Below are positions 37,640-49,784 of a DNA stretch of 64,000 nt, one piece after another (positions within the stretch are counted from its first letter, which is position 1; each line of letters opens with the position of its first letter). A program made the translations under genes and the position numbers. Source of the stretch: Adineta ricciae (taxonomy: Eukaryota > Rotifera > Eurotatoria > Adinetida > Adinetidae); the NCBI GenBank assembly GCA_905250025.1, contig CAJNOJ010000175.1, positions 1-64,000 of the forward strand, given 5' to 3'. Under the pieces are notes generated by a model. That model saw only the letters and a list, made by a program, of their open reading frames with translations, was not told the origin of the DNA and did no database searches.

Positions 37640-38653
37640 TCAAATTGAGTCTTCCTCATCGGTGGAAATCGTATCGGAGAGATTTTTACGCTTGTTATCG
37701 CGTAAGGATAGATTTAGAATACCTTCGATTTCGAATGATTTTCGTGAAGAAGGCTTATTCAACTGTTTCTCTTCATGAATCGGCGCATTCGAAGAATTGG
37801 TCATTGATGATAAACGTATTGCATTCATCATGGCTGGAATATACGCTGGGTGATAAAGATTGAATGGCCAGAGAGCAGCAGGTGTCGGAGAAAGAAATGG
37901 AAATGTTGGTGGTGAGATTGAAGCTGGAAGAAGATTTGTGTCACTACGAAAACGTTTTGGTTTGGTAATGTTTATGTTCGAATTTGGATGTGCTGTGTTC
38001 TTGGTCGTTGTTGTCATTGTTTGTGTATATTTTAATGTTCCGTTATTTTCAACAATTAGCGATTGCCGTTGTTTACATTGAGTTTGTTGTTCCACAAATT
38101 TTGCTGGATCGAAATCAACGGCATTGAATTCATCGGGCTCAGGAACAGCTTGAGAATTGTAATTATACCTAAAATAACAAAACTAGATTCTCAAAATCGA
38201 ACATTATGATCTATCTTACCCTGGTTCGATGCTGGTATGGGGTTTATCAGGATGATTTTTGGTTAGATGATCTTTGATTGACGAATGATGCATACAATCA
38301 TATTCACAATATTTACATGTATAAGGTTTAACACGAATGTGCGTACGAAAGTGCACTTTCAAATTGGATTTCGACGAGCAAATCTTTACGAAGTAAAGTT
38401 AAACGATTGAACAAAGAAAGACGAGTTTTCTTACCTTTCCACATTTACTGCAATCCCATTTACTTTCTTTTAGATGAACAATTTGAATATGATGTCGTAA
38501 ATTTGAGTAATTAGCAAACGATTTGCGACAATAATTACATAAAGGAATGTTTTCCTTCTCTTCGTTGTTCTCTGAGACCATCGATGAGGATAGCAATGTT
38601 TCATCGCCGGGTGATTTTGTTTCCATATTTGTATGTTGATAACTAAGCATCAT
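37640..38653 (-). CDS. C2H2 zinc-finger protein with three fingers
   Basis: Three exons (38435-38653, 38220-38383, 37640-38168) splice to 303 residues. Three C2H2 fingers lie between about residues 36 and 110: CNYCRKSFANYSNLRHHIQIVH, then CSKCGKICSSKSNLKVHFRTH spanning the first intron, then CKYCEYDCMHHSSIKDHLTKNH. The rest is Thr/Asn/Pro-rich, including PPTFPFLSPTPAALWPF, and ends in an acidic Ser/Glu tail. It is probably a sequence-specific DNA-binding protein; I cannot name an orthologue. The start at 38653 follows an acceptor-like TATCACTAG, so an untranslated or extra coding exon upstream (candidate around 38808-38870, poly-Ala/Glu) cannot be excluded. Confidence 0.72.
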
Positions 38654-40539
38654 TTGGTTCTAGTGATAAAAAAGAAAACATGGTGCATAACAATCTACAT
38701 ATATATATATGTTTATCAACCGATACTAATGCATTAGTTTTCTTATTCAATTGAGTCAATTAGTGATGCAACATTTTCAAAAAAAATGGCACATGGATAA
38801 TCGTACCTGTTCGTCGATGTCTTCTTCTTCTTTTGCTGCTGCTGCTACTGCTTGATTATTAACGAATGTCCTCGATGTGTTCAATTATGAAAGTGATGTG
38901 TCTGATAGTGCATATCGGAGAAATCGCAGCAAGAGACATTTTCTCTCCTTCTCTTTCTCTCTCTCTCTCTCTCTCTTCCTGTTTTGTCGATGCCAATTGG
39001 TGGTGTCATCTGTATGTCTCTCTCCCATCCCTGATTACGAAGAGAAAGAGAAATGAATATCGTTCCTCTCGTGTTTTCTTTCCGTTAATATTACCTATCT
39101 CTGTCTCGCATCAATGAACCATAACCTCTTAAATTTAATAGGATTTCTTTACGATCGTAATAGAATAATAGTGATCGATAGGTGAATCGAATGTATACGT
39201 TCAAATGCAGATCGAGAATTAATGAATAAAAAAAAATTGCTGAAGACGTGAATCTGTGATAAGAATGAATGGTCGTCAGTATAAATTGAGTGTGAATGTA
39301 ATGTTGCTAAGTGCTCGAATTTTCTATATCGTGAAAAGCTATATGATAGGTTCGAAAAGCATATTTTAATCGAAGCTGTTCATATTCCAGTGATTAGTTT
39401 TCTCGTTCCTTGAATTCGCAGGTAATTTTTGTATCTTTATGACGTTAGTGGTTGAGAGAATCTTAATCATTGTTTGGTGATAGTTGACGCATCTTCCAAA
39501 TGTGCACATAAGCCATAAGTATCAAGACAATTGGAATATAGCTAACAACTTCGTTAGGTGTGATGAGACGATGCACCTTAACAAGTCTTATTTAGGTGTT
39601 GCGATCTATTTCTTTCTCTGGAAAACATATACACATATCTCATTGTAGTGTGATCAGAATATAGCTCACTGAATTCATTAAACTCATGCTAATAAGATCA
39701 TAACACACGTCGATATACCGATTTCTTGTTGGGTAAGGATGGTGTCAACGAGAGAGAAATTCGATTTCTTCGTTTTGTGACCAATATCGATTAGCTTCTT
39801 TCCTGCTGATAATAGTCAATGCGGTTAAGATAAAAGAAGAAAGAAGAAGAGGACGCTTATGAACAACAAGCTAAACACTTGACAGCATACGAGTATGCCA
39901 CGCGCGAGCACAAACAAACAAATAAATAAATAAAAAGAAGATGAAGATAACTAAGCTAGTAGTGTATAAGATGTTGTGTTGTGTTATTTAATCTTTGATT
40001 ATCAACGTATCTATTATCTTTGTTCGATGAGTTCTATCTACGTTGAAATAGAACGAGAAAATAATTCACGAATACGATGACATCATTTTGCACAGCAGTT
40101 TTATGATTGCTTTCACCACCCACGTCTATTAATTTCATATCCCATTTACATTATACTCCGCCCATCTTTTCCCCTCTTGTTATTGTCAAGTGGAGAAGAT
40201 ATATGATGAGATTGACTTTGTTTGGTTTTCACAAGCATTTATTCGTTGTCTATCTGTTTATACAAGTTCATAAAAGATCCGTTTACAATAGAAAAAGAAA
40301 AGAAAAGAACATATATGGCAAGAGAGTAGGAAGAACAGATGCAAAATACCATAAATAGAAAAATAAGTGATGGTGATGTGAACATTTCAAGAGAATTTCA
40401 ATGTGGGGATTGATAGTCATCAGAATTTTCCATGGGCCCTAGTGGAAAAGTTTTACAAGTCGAAAACATCATCTGACTTGTTATTCGATTGATCTTTTCC
40501 AATCGATCCTAAATCATGAAAAGCGCTTGGTATTGAAAA
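38654..40539. other. Intergenic region with CT and AT microsatellites
   Basis: About 1.9 kb between the zinc-finger gene start and the end of the next minus-strand gene. It holds an (AT)n run near 38699, a trinucleotide CTG/CTT-rich stretch near 38821-38852 and a long CT tract at about 38947-38975. A possible 5' exon of the zinc-finger gene lies here. Nothing else supported. Confidence 0.45.
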
Positions 40540-43419
40540 TTAAAAAGATAAGACTAATTCTTTTACTCGAATAGTATGAATATCACTTTGAATCAGTTCA
40601 TTGTCCATACAGAATTGATTGATCCATTGATTAACTCCATTCATATGGGAAAATATTAGATCCACATATGGTGGTAATGGTGGTTCGGTCGTTTCTGGCT
40701 TTTCTTCGATCGGTGGCATGACAACAACAGGTGGTGGAGGTGGAGTTGGAGATCGTATAAATGTTTGTACGTCAACATCACGACTTTTAATTGATGGTGG
40801 AGTGGCAAATAAAGTTGAATCAAGAGCCTAAATAAACCTTATGATTATGAGTGATGCAAATTTAGTTTGAGTCAAACCTCGGAAGGTTTTCGTTCTTCTT
40901 TTTCTACTATGACTGGGCTCAGAACCGCTGAAATATTGATATCTAATAGAAATAAACGAAGATTCTCATTGTGATAAGATGCAATTTCGTTTCGAGGGAA
41001 AACCTTTTTGTTGTTCTTTCGTTGGACTAGATGTTCTTGGTGGTTCCGGTTGAGGCATTGGTTTAGGTTCCGATTCCGGTAATAACTACATGAAATATGT
41101 AAAGTATGATTACAATTAAAAAGGAAACTTTACTTTTAATTCATCACATTGTTGAGTAAATTTTTCGCATTGTTCAATCAATTGTTCTCGATATTTCAGA
41201 TCGTGATTTAAAGTTTTTTGCGAATAGAAGAAGAATAATTTATCCGGTTTGTTTCCTTTAGTTTGTAAATCTGATGATGGCCCTCTAAATAGAAACTAAT
41301 CGTTTGCATTTGAACTCATATGAAGCGTCATGACGAACTGAGTGTTTTTATCTTGTTTAGCGACTTGGAGATAATGTAAAGCGTATTGTTCATACGATTC
41401 TGCTGCACGTTTTGCATGGTGTTCATAGAGACTTTTTGCCTTTGAAAGAGAGAATAAAATAAACAGTCGATGATGAAAACTAAACATACCGATTTGAATA
41501 GTATCCGTGCAGTTTCTAAGAGAATAATTTTCGGTGGATGTTGTTGAACTTGATCATTATCAAGACGAATCGTTGCTAGATGATCATTAAATTCATTCCA
41601 TGGTCTACAAGAGATTGAATACGAAATCCTTTAGCTGCAATCTCAGTCGAAAGAGTCGCTTACGTCTGTTCAATTGCTGTTTGCCACCAATTCTTTTGTT
41701 GTTGGGTACATAAATGAGATGCTGAGAAGAGTAAATATGGATGAAGTATGGATTCGGCATCATGTACATGGATATTTTGTTGTGCACAGAGAAGAAGAAA
41801 AACCTAGAAGAAACTATGAAAACCAAAAGCGTTGAAGAGGACTGTGCACTTACCGTCACATCACGTTCATTCAGGGAATCGACTGTAATTGGTTTTCGTT
41901 CGAAATCAATAGGTACCAATGAAAAATGTTCACGTAATGTATTAGCGTTGATAACTAAGATAAGAATCGATGGTGAAAAGGTACAGTATTCAATCACTGC
42001 TTACCTCCGAGTGAGATTCGGTCGGATTCAATCATACAAGACAACGTCCAGATACAACAGATTAGTTTGCGTGTACTATCATTATTGACTAAAACGTTAT
42101 ATATCGTAGCAAATGAAATGTTAGACGAATAGATTAAATGAACTAAATGTTAACAGTTTTCACTGACTGGCTACAGAAGATTTGGCATGAAAGTGAACAG
42201 GGATAAGACGTGAAATTGTTTTACTGTATATACCTGTCGATATACGATCATTAGTCAAAACAGTTGAACAATAACTAAAAGTTTTCAATAATATAACGAC
42301 AAGAAACGAAGTCACTAGTAGTCACTGCCTCTGTCTTATCAACATCTGAAGATATAGTGAGCTCTTTTCGATTGACTTACATTGATTTAAAGCACTTGTA
42401 AGTCCCATGTTCATTAGATCAGTGTATTTCTCGATCAGTTTATCGTTATATTCAGGAAAGCGTCGAATGAACACAAATCCACTTGAAGTAGCATCGTCAT
42501 CGTTTGCATTACTTGTGAATAAATGATTATCAATAAAATGATTGATTTTATCTCGTAAAGACACTGCAGGATACAATTGTTCGAGAATTAAGGCAATCTA
42601 AAGCAGCAGAATATGAAAACAACCATCGAAATCTTTCGTTTGAACATACATAACGTTCGTGATTAGTTTGTAAATCCTTCAATTGTGCTTTTGATAATGT
42701 TGGTAACCATTGAACTAAAGGAAAACCGATCGGTTTGTTTCCGTGTATTCAGATGATTCAATAATAGCTTTACCAATGATGAAGATACGTTTCAAATAGC
42801 GATTACGCATCGATCGAAGACAAGCGCTATATTCATTTGTTGTCGTTGGATTTTCATAAGTCCGATTTTGTTGTAATAATAGTAAACACATTGTTGCGCA
42901 CGCTAGCTTAGCATCGTGGATCGATTTTCGTCTCTAAAAACTTTACAGTAAATTCAAACAAAATAATCACAAACATTCATTACAATAGTATTCATTTTGA
43001 TGATTGCAATTGCTGAGTACATTAATAACTGACATTTAGCTTCGTAAGAATAATCGTCCAATTCATCATTTCCAAAGAGATATTGAGATAGGCTAAAGAT
43101 GAAATTACAAATGGGCTTGTCGTATATGAAAATCAGTTTACTCATTCAGTGCATCAGCTGTTACATCCCAATAGGTTTCGTAGAGACTGTTTTCGAGTCG
43201 CTGTAGGCCTACATTAATTGCGTAATGGAAAACGGTCTTGGCTGGTAAGTTTGATGTCTAAAAGCGAAAGGAAATCTTCAAGGATAGATGAAGTTCGAAT
43301 GAGTTCACCAGCAGAGTTTGAAAAGCATTCTTATTCCAGTCTAGATCATTCGAAAAGGTGCCTTGATCAATTTGATTTAGTAAAGGAAAAGTTTTATTAT
43401 TGAAATTTTTGTTAGCCAT
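40540..43419 (-). CDS. Unrecognised multi-exon protein with Pro-rich C-terminal region
   Basis: At least 14 exons with about 50-bp introns can be joined in frame, from the ATG at 43419 to the stop at 40540, for about 630 residues. Well-supported exons include 43309-43419, 43142-43257, 42984-43092, 42774-42933, 42650-42714, 42381-42597, 42005-42088 and 41854-41954. The N-terminal two thirds are largely helical, with segments such as QWLPTLSKAQLKDLQ and ARILFKSAKSLYEHHAKRA. The C-terminal third has Pro/Glu-rich stretches (PQPEPPRTSSPTK, SPTPPPPPVVVMPP). No signal peptide, membrane segment or catalytic motif is evident. A helical-repeat scaffold, perhaps ciliary or cytoskeletal, is a guess only. 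One intron (42089-42380) is longer than the rest and its acceptor is uncertain. Confidence 0.6.
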
Positions 43420-43584
43420 TATCAATCACGTGTAGTTGGATGATGATGATGAAGATGAAGAAGAAGAAAGATGAAAAGATGACCAGACTTGAGAATGATT
43501 GGCCCGTTGAAAGAACCAATCGGATTAAAGCAATATTCGACATTTGTTTCCTCAGTTTAGTTCAAATTAAGACAGGCCAAGACA

Positions 43585-44674
43585 ATGGACGATGAAGCTG
43601 AAACTTACAAATTATGGAGAATTAGAAAAACTGTTCTTCAGGTAAATGATATCCATTATATCAATGCATTCTCTCATTTAGTATAGGAGGAGATAGCGGA
43701 TCGAGTTAAATCCGAATGGTAAATAATAGCCGCTTTGCTTTAAAAAAACACTTTGAGGTGAGATACCTATCACGAATGCAAAGTTAATGTGAACTAACTA
43801 TAAAGTCTTTTTTTGCTATCGAATTGAATCGTTTGTTCTCCTAGATGTGTCATGACCGTGGCTACTTAGTCAGTCAAGATGAACTGGATCAAACTCTCGA
43901 TCAATTCAAGGCGGTTTTTGGTGATAAACCAAGGTACCATCCCTTATCTCCTTTGCTTTCATTTTCATATTGTTTTTTTTTTACTCTAGTGAAAATAAAC
44001 CAGCACGATCGCAATTGATTGTAATGGTTGCACATAATGACGATCCAACTGACACAATGATTGTGCAATTTCCTGATCAGCCGAAAATCGGTGTCGATCG
44101 AATCAAAGACTATTTCAAGAAAATGCAAGAAGAAAGTATTCCACACTCGATTCTTGTTGTTCAAATTGGTTTAACACCATCAGCACGTGATGTATGCAAT
44201 CACCATCTTTTGCTTATAATCAACAATTTTCTTCTAGTTAATCAATGAATTACAAAACAAAAGTTTCTCCTTTCAAGTGTTTCTAGAAAGTGAACTATTA
44301 ATCAATATTACTGAACATAATGTAAGTAGCGATTGTTGGAACGTATTCTAATCAGTTATGTGTTGTAGCTTGTTCCAAAACATGTCATCTTGACACCAGA
44401 AGAAAAACAAGAACTCTTGGCACGATAGTAAGTAGAATAATCTTCCTTTTAGACTTCGAATCCGTTTGTGTTTAGTCGTTTGAAGGAAAGTCAATTACCA
44501 CGTATTCAATACGGTGATCCAGTTGCACGATACTTTGGTCTGAAACGTGGCCAAGTCAGTTTTTATCCATGAAAATTTACTCTGTCAAACGTCATGTTTA
44601 TCTTTTAGGTCGTACGAATTACTCGAACATCGGAAACGGCTGGTCGTTACATCACCTATCGATTGGTTACTTAA
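43585..44674 (+). CDS. POLR2E: RNA polymerase I/II/III shared subunit RPABC1 (RPB5)
   Basis: Seven exons (43585-43641, 43845-43933, 43990-44191, 44238-44321, 44369-44427, 44476-44554, 44609-44674) splice to 211 residues, matching the 210 of the human protein. The N-terminal jaw domain reads [10 protein letters not shown] and [18 protein letters not shown]; the C-terminal assembly domain has the near-invariant [26 protein letters not shown] (split by introns) and [15 protein letters not shown] ending. RPB5 is common to all three nuclear RNA polymerases and sits at the downstream DNA jaw. First intron is about 200 bp, longer than usual here. The gene is divergent from the unrecognised minus-strand gene, with starts 165 bp apart. 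Confidence 0.96.
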
Positions 44675-44818
44675 CTGAACAAAAAATGCTGTGTTTTGTT
44701 ATTGTTGTTGTTGTTACTGTTCTAGGAAATAAATAAAAACATGAGAAGATTTCTACAATCGCGGGTTTTCATATGTTGCTAACAGTTTAACCGAAAGATC
44801 TTGTACGTTTTAGATAGG

Positions 44819-46636
44819 ATGAGCCTCACGAAGTTTGAATGGATACCAAATGAGGTTCTACTTGAAATTTTCGAATTTCTCTCACCAGTTGACATTTTCC
44901 AAGGATTTTATTATTTAAATAAACGTTACAATGAATTTCTTCAGTCGCTTCATATACGTGCAGATCTGGTGAATCTTCGCAAGCGAACGTATGATTACTA
45001 TAACTATTTTCTGTTTCCGCTAATGTCGCAAAGAATTATCGCCTTACGTTGCGAAGATATATTTGATCGTTTGATGTATCAAATTCATTTATCGGAATTC
45101 CCTGCATTGAAATACTTGACTATTGATAAATTACAATTTCAAACACTTCAAAAGATTCTACCGCAGATAAATCTTTTACAAAAATTGGTCTATTTAAATC
45201 TCCAGATCCAAAGTGATCATATAAGAGGGGAAATGATCACCTTTCATGGACAATTACCATTGCTTCAAACGTGTATTTTCAATTTGAATACCCAACTGTC
45301 AATCGAAAACGATCAACCCTATTCTCACCTGACAAATCTGACCCTCAATCGTTGTGATATTGAACAGTTATGTCCATTCGTTCATTTCTACACTCCACAA
45401 CTGCAGCAGTTAACTGTTACACTTGTCAATGGCAAAATTCCCGAATCATGCTATGATATTCCTCATCTCAAATCACTTGTTGTCGATACCAATGGGGTGT
45501 CGTTTGCCAATTTGGTCAAATCAATTTTATCTTCGGTTCCCAGTTTACAACAATTAACTATCGATGCAACTGACATTGATTACACAAACGGTACGCGTTC
45601 TTTTCATACAAACCTTCTTGTTTTTTTCATATTGTCCTACTTCAGGTAAATCCTGGGAATCGGTTTTATCGACACATTTACGGAAGTTAATTAATTTGCG
45701 ATTGAATGTTAGATTTTCTGAAGATGATCTTCCAACTGCTAATGATCGAAAGGAACGACTTCAAACATTCGATACATCGTATTTCCGCTCTCGATATTGG
45801 TCTTTTGCATTACATCATTGTCGTACAGAGAGAACACTGGAGTTGTTTTCCACTCCAATGGTTAAGAAATCAATTCAATTTAATCTTTACAATACAAACG
45901 TTGAGAAGACGGTGACAGATGCTGACGATCTGTTTGAAAACATTGAAAACCTCACATTATTTTTAAGAAATCTTGATGAAAGTTTACTTAGAGAAAGATT
46001 TCATTTTTCGAATGTGAAAAGCTTGAAACTTGTCTCTCATTTTCAACAATATCAAGCGTTTCCAAAAACCTTGCTAGCTGATATTGCACGTTTGATCAAA
46101 CTTTCAAATGTGGAATCCATTGAATTCATTGGCAACTATTTCCCAACATCAATTCTTATCTTACTTGACTACACACCAAAACTGCATTCTCTTTCAGTTC
46201 GACTGAGGAATCTAATGAATATGACGAAAATGTTAACCGATCAAAATATTTGTCAATGTTTAACAAAACTAATCAGACATTTAACCATTATGTAAGTCAA
46301 TTATTTCTCTACAAACTTCACTGCTTTTTTTTGGGATTTAGGGCGATCAATAATCTAAAAGATTTATCTTTCTACGAACGATTACCAGTTGTATTCGCGC
46401 ATCTTGATTCCTTAACATTATCATACGAGAACGTGAATGATTTGTATCTTCCCATCACGCTTCTCCTATTGAAAATAGCTTCAAAATTGCGAACAATGAA
46501 ATTGTGTATTAGCCCATATTATGATAAGAAGAATCTCGATCAATTTATGTCATGGCTTATTGATTACATGTATCAGCGTGATCTGTCTCATGTTGATGTA
46601 CAATTAAGCAATAATCAAATATCCTTTTGTTTTTAG
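44819..46636 (+). CDS. F-box protein with degenerate LRR-like C-terminus
   Basis: Three exons (44819-45590, 45646-46291, 46342-46636) splice to 570 residues. The N-terminus has an F-box: WIPNEVLLEIFEFLSPVDIF with a following FYYLNKRYNEFL. The rest is built of irregular leucine-rich segments (LKYLTIDKLQF, LVYLNLQIQ, LTNLTLNRCDI, LKSLVVDTNGV) typical of large rotifer F-box families. F-box proteins link substrates to SCF ubiquitin ligases through SKP1. The target is unknown. The start at 44819 follows an acceptor-like TACGTTTTAG. Its stop lies 36 bp from the stop of the next, convergent F-box gene, but the two differ in LRR type and exon structure. Confidence 0.8.
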
Positions 46637-46671
46637 TTTTTTTTTAATATAAACACGAATAATTGAGTTTC

Positions 46672-47827
46672 TTAAAGTTTTATTCTTGATGGAGTTTTTG
46701 CCAGTTCGTTTTGGAAATAATTTGAGCCAATTGCTTCAAGACCATTGTATTTGATATTCAATACTGTTAGTGTCTGGATAGAAATATCAAAGTGTGGATA
46801 AGTTCAGCAGATTAAAAATAATTTTACTGTGTTATATTTGAGCCCAGTTGCCAAGTGTTCGGCACCTTCAGGACCGAGATGATTCAACGAAAGATCTAAC
46901 ATAATGAGGTGCTGGAAGAAGCCGATCAATTCATTAATTCATGAATAAATTCTCACTTGGTTACTCTTCAAGGTATCTGCAAGATATTTAGCTCCTTTGA
47001 AATTGATATTATTCACCGATAAATCGAGAGTTTTTAACGTCTACAACAACTGGCCTTGACGTTGAGTGAATTCAGATCTAATCTTACTTTGTTGCGTTTC
47101 AATGCATTGGCGATGAATTTCGTTCCTTTCGAACTGATTGAATTCGACGAAAGATTCAAGGTAGTAAGCATCTATATTGAGTAATAGAAATGAATATGAA
47201 ATAGTTCGACCTACTTTATTATACTGTAGTGTAATTGCGAAAAATTCTGCACCTAGATCACCGATTCGATTGTTGTACAGATTGAGAGTGGTCAGTGCCT
47301 AATGAAGTTTCGAGTAAATTAAACAAATATTCAGCTTATTCTTACTGTTTCATAGTACAATGCTTTCGCTAAATGCTGTGCACCTTCACTATCGATTTCT
47401 TGGTAATTGATCGTCAATGTAGTGAGTGTCTATAGTTGAGTATATTAATAGAAATACCATCGATAAAAACGACACGATATTTACTGTGTTATGTCGCAAT
47501 GCGTTGGATAATTTTTGTATACCGTCGCAATTGAGAGTACAGAAGGATAGATTTAATTCATCGAGCATCTATTTCGAAGAATTCCCAATCGATTTTCGCG
47601 TATGTGACATAATTTACCTTATATCGAGGATAAGTATTTACAATAGCGTTGATACGTTTACATACATTTTGCATGGATATAAGAATATCTACTACTTGGA
47701 GATAGTCGAGTATTTGATACACAATCTCCACGGGTAACGTTAATAGTAGTGATTGAAATTTGACATCATTTAACAAAATTTCTTCAGCGGATGTTCCTGA
47801 CTTACTTTTACGTTTAAACAGATTCAT
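46672..47827 (-). CDS. F-box protein with exon-encoded RI-type LRRs
   Basis: Eight exons. Exon 47618-47827 encodes an F-box (LLLTLPVEIVYQILDYLQVVDIL). Six LRR exons of exactly 84 bp, all phase 0, follow: 47485-47568, 47346-47429, 47215-47298, 47088-47171, 46957-47040, 46828-46911. The final exon 46672-46773 starts with an LRR half and ends the protein. Total 271 residues. The LRRs are 28-residue ribonuclease-inhibitor-type repeats, the same module as in the RING/B-box and B-box genes in this window. It probably acts as an SCF substrate receptor. An in-frame ATG 45 bp upstream (47872) is possible, but an acceptor-like TACGCAG between the two favours 47827. Confidence 0.82.
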
Positions 47828-48138
47828 AGTTGTTGCCTGCGTACGAAAAAAAACCGTCTCGTGATTGTGCAATGATACACCAAAGCATAAGAAAGATGTC
47901 TACCAACTGGTATGACACATACACGTTGAGTCATCATCAATTTTGCGTCAAAAAAGGTACTTTTCATCTCATTTTACCAACTTTCTTAATATTTTCAACA
48001 GAAACGGTAAGATTTTCTTATCAAAGATACCGCTAGTTAACAGTAAAATTGTATACTTTCTTTATTATAAACAAAAAAGGCTAACTTGAATATACTAACG
48101 AGAAAAAGAGTTCCTTTCCACATACAAATGAATTGTCA
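47828..48138. other. Spacer, no gene seen
   Basis: About 310 bp upstream of the F-box/LRR gene and downstream of the next minus-strand gene. AT-rich, nothing supported. Confidence 0.5.
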
Positions 48139-48678
48139 TCAGTGAAAAACAACTATCAACAAAGCCACAATTATCGTAAAGAATATTGATGCAGATAAGC
48201 GATGTCTAGTACCATTAGTATTGGTCAATGCACTCTTTAAATCGTTCGATGTATAGATAGTAATTCGACCGCCCATACCCGGATGCTTGCTCGAGCCATA
48301 GTAATAGATACCAGGTGTACGAAATGTCACTGAAATAGCATTGCCGGTAAGAGTGATCGGAAGACTGAATTGATCACTCTGAGTGGTTTCAGAACAAAAA
48401 TTAGGTTCAGAACTGCGCTGACAAACTGTGAAAGGGTCGTCTGGTGCGTTTGTATCTAACACAAATCTCAGTTGTTCATTGATAGATGCCGTTAAATTTT
48501 GATTTAATGTTCCATTCAAAGCAAATGTATGACCGATAGCGGGTGGATTTCCTTGTGGACAAGTTGAAGATGAATTGCATGGAACGAATGTAACCGAATA
48601 TATTACATTACTGGTCAAAACGTGAAAAACTCTGGTTAGAACCAATAGGAAGAATGACAATTTCAATAAATGAGCCAT
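48139..48678 (-). CDS. Small secreted, probably GPI-anchored protein with cupredoxin-like region
   Basis: Single exon, 179 residues from the ATG at 48678 (an upstream in-frame ATG at 48738 would add 20). Residues 1-24 are a signal peptide (KLSFFLLVLTRVF). The C-terminal 20 residues are hydrophobic after an Asn/Ser/Gly-rich stretch, consistent with a GPI-anchor signal or a tail anchor. The middle contains four Cys, several N-glycosylation sequons, and a YYYGSSKHPGMGGRITIYT block like the copper loop of cupredoxins. The loop has His and Met, but the usual Cys ligand is missing, so blue-copper function is doubtful. No orthologue recognised. Confidence 0.65.
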   Translation of the reverse strand: MAHLLKLSFFLLVLTRVFHVLTSNVIYSVTFVPCNSSSTCPQGNPPAIGHTFALNGTLNQNLTASINEQLRFVLDTNAPDDPFTVCQRSSEPNFCSETTQSDQFSLPITLTGNAISVTFRTPGIYYYGSSKHPGMGGRITIYTSNDLKSALTNTNGTRHRLSASIFFTIIVALLIVVFH

Positions 48679-48985
48679 GTATTCTATATGCGAACTTATC
48701 GTCGATACGAATAATAATGATATAGATGTTCTGAACACTTCTATTTAAAGAAGGTGAACACACGGGCAATAAGTACTTATTGAGATGATATTCATTCATG
48801 CGTGTCATTGATGAATACATCAAGTGAGACATTTCATTTAATTACAAGTGTCTTCTACAGATAAGAAAAGAATACAATCATCGCATGATCTAATTGAAAA
48901 CTTTCAACTTCTAATGAACGTATGAGTCATGTCGAGAATATTTCTTTACGCGCGATTGTGTTTTTTTCTCTTTTCTTGAATTCGA
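48679..48985. other. Spacer between divergent small genes
   Basis: About 300 bp between the starts of the minus-strand secreted-protein gene and the plus-strand small basic ORF. No feature seen. Confidence 0.45.
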
Positions 48986-49411
48986 ATGGATCCATTCGTT
49001 CTGTCACGAAATGCCTTCAATATGTATTGTTCGCGGTATGTTCAATGTGGTCAGAATAATAATAGCAATCAATCAAATCTAAACATTTCATGTTTGAAAA
49101 AAACCACAGCTCATCGAAATCAAGAGTATAGGAAAGCAATCGAGCGACTCAATCAACGATACGAATACTTTTTACAAACACTTGACCGATTGAAAATGTC
49201 AGTGGAATGTACAGCACAGAATTATAATGTGAATTCAAGCAATAGACAACACATCGATACATCGACATTGTCATCAAATGCAAGTAAACGGAGTAAGAAA
49301 AAGCGATTTGGGAAGAAACGGAGTCAACGGCAATTACCAAAAGTACACATTAGGATTTCATGTGCTGAACATTGTATTGAAAAACAGCAACCGCATATCA
49401 AAATTAGATGA
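48986..49411 (+). CDS. Small basic hypothetical protein
   Basis: Single open frame of 141 residues. The middle (about 45-75) is a helical, possibly coiled segment (YRKAIERLNQRYEYFLQTLDRL), followed by a Ser/Asn-rich stretch and a strongly basic run KRSKKKRFGKKRSQRQ that could be a nuclear localisation signal. No family recognised. Codon use is like that of nearby genes, but there is no independent support from splicing or motifs, so it may be non-coding. Confidence 0.4.
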   Translation: MDPFVLSRNAFNMYCSRYVQCGQNNNSNQSNLNISCLKKTTAHRNQEYRKAIERLNQRYEYFLQTLDRLKMSVECTAQNYNVNSSNRQHIDTSTLSSNASKRSKKKRFGKKRSQRQLPKVHIRISCAEHCIEKQQPHIKIR

Positions 49412-49784
49412 CGCATTTACTGTGATATTTTTCAAATATTACAATTATTTCTGTATAACATACGAAGCATGTCACGTCTATAAACAATCCAGTGAGATTC
49501 GAAATAGTTTTCATTGGAGAATTCTCTCATCCGAATCTGAAAAGAAGTTGTTTGGTCTAGTTTTTAGCGAAGAGCTACATTCAGAGCATATTGTCATCGA
49601 TGAAAAGTAGCGATGTGGGATGACACGACTTTCTTTCAGTTACGCTTCATCGACGACAAAATACAATTTACGAAAACGAATGAAAAAATAGAAAAGGAGA
49701 AGAAAAATATATGATATTGCTTGTTTGATTCGGCTGCATTATCCGATAGTAGCGGAGAGAAACGTCATTCGGATTGAAAATAGT
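49412..49784. other. Upstream region of LITAF gene 1
   Basis: About 370 bp. The last 150 or so bases resemble the sequence upstream of the second LITAF gene at about 50935-51115, so promoter and 5' leader were duplicated together with the gene. Confidence 0.55.
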
